DNA of 64,000 nt from Streptomyces sp. WP-1. Its GTDB lineage: Bacteria > Actinomycetota > Actinomycetes > Streptomycetales > Streptomycetaceae. The position numbers and the translations under genes are program-made. The notes under the pieces were generated by a model, which saw only the letters and a program-made list of their open reading frames with translations, had not been told where the DNA came from and made no database searches. The stretch lies in contig NZ_CP123923.1 of the NCBI RefSeq assembly GCF_030450125.1, positions 992,001 through 1,056,000 of the forward strand, read 5' to 3'. Below, one piece after another: positions 63,743-64,000 of this stretch; positions within the stretch are counted from its first letter, which is position 1; every line of letters begins with the position of its first letter.

Positions 63743-64000
63743 TCAGCTCACCACTCCGGTCATGACGCCCACGGGCACGGCGATGAAGCCGGCCGTGAGC
63801 AGCAGCGCGAGAACGTTCGCGGCGGTCTTCAGGGCGCGGTCGCGGGCGCGGCTGCCGACGCCGAGGGTCTGCGCGGCGCTCCAGAAGCCGTGCCGGATGT
63901 GCAGGCCGAGCGCGAGCATCGCGACGATGTAGATCACGTCGCCGTACCAGGTGGAGAAGGTGTCCACGACGTTCTGGTAGGGGTGGCCGGGCTGGAAGCC
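63743..64000 (-). CDS. sdhC: Succinate dehydrogenase cytochrome b subunit (5' partial)
   Basis: Only the C-terminal 85 or so codons are inside the window; the frame is open to the right edge. Two hydrophobic helices are seen ('[20 protein letters not shown]' and '[20 protein letters not shown]'). 'LHIRHGFW' probably carries a haem-binding His. It lies directly before sdhA on the minus strand. The GTG at 63967 is internal and not the start. Confidence 0.9.
   Translation of the reverse strand, partial: GFQPGHPYQNVVDTFSTWYGDVIYIVAMLALGLHIRHGFWSAAQTLGVGSRARDRALKTAANVLALLLTAGFIAVPVGVMTGVVS

Overview
The window looks like a stretch of Streptomyces (or close relative) chromosome. GC is very high, third codon positions are almost always G or C, GTG and TTG starts are common, and ATGA/GTGA gene overlaps abound. 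It carries actinobacterial hallmarks: a complete ergothioneine operon, a SigR-type promoter before a thioredoxin, dodecin, and a possible DasR site. No rRNA, tRNA or CRISPR array was recognised.

Layout. (1) 3-6936: a HyfBCEFG-like membrane complex, open at the left edge; its large subunit lacks the [NiFe] cysteines, so it is an energy-converting-hydrogenase-related (Ehr) complex. (2) 6905-18198: a small Rossmann-like gene, a LysR regulator and a form I aerobic carbon monoxide dehydrogenase locus (coxM-S-L with accessory XdhC/CoxI, MoxR, SRPBCC and VWA genes), with a strikingly symmetric divergent promoter/operator at 16817-16901. (3) 18351-24270: housekeeping and stress genes (TPR protein, peptide deformylase, FAD oxidoreductase, thioredoxin, LacI and TetR regulators, FMN reductase). 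(4) 24523-41681: an accessory biosynthetic island, the most interesting part. (5) 41682-44116: decayed gene remnants plus an SDR/TetR pair. (6) 44285-64000: esterase, amidase, PemK-like toxin, PARG-like protein, egtABCD, an orphan solute-binding lipoprotein, dodecin, a UvrA paralogue, an ornithine-lipid acyltransferase pair and sdhCAB running off the right edge.

The island. Its genes match, family by family, the seven steps known for the aminohexuronic acid (AHA) nucleoside of nikkomycin and polyoxin: a MurA-like enolpyruvyl transferase, a radical SAM enzyme, a P-loop kinase, two 2-oxoglutarate/Fe(II) oxygenases, a HisC-like aminotransferase and a tyrosine-phosphatase-like protein. The ATP-grasp ligase that couples AHA to an amino acid in those pathways is not seen. 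Instead the island has a 22-residue basic peptide with a strong ribosome binding site and its own hairpin terminator, an intact M16 zinc peptidase, a FemAB/GNAT-like transferase, an HPr-kinase-like protein and a nucleotidyltransferase (the last two being families that accompany some lasso peptides), plus a three-gene ABC exporter. My reading is a ribosomal peptide-nucleoside hybrid pathway. The family assignments rest on motifs; the product and the peptide's role are inference. Three AT-richer promoter regions in the island share repeated TGACT/TGACA motifs, which suggests a common regulator encoded elsewhere.

Caveats: family names come from motif recognition without database searches, and starts were chosen from ribosome binding sites and overlaps.
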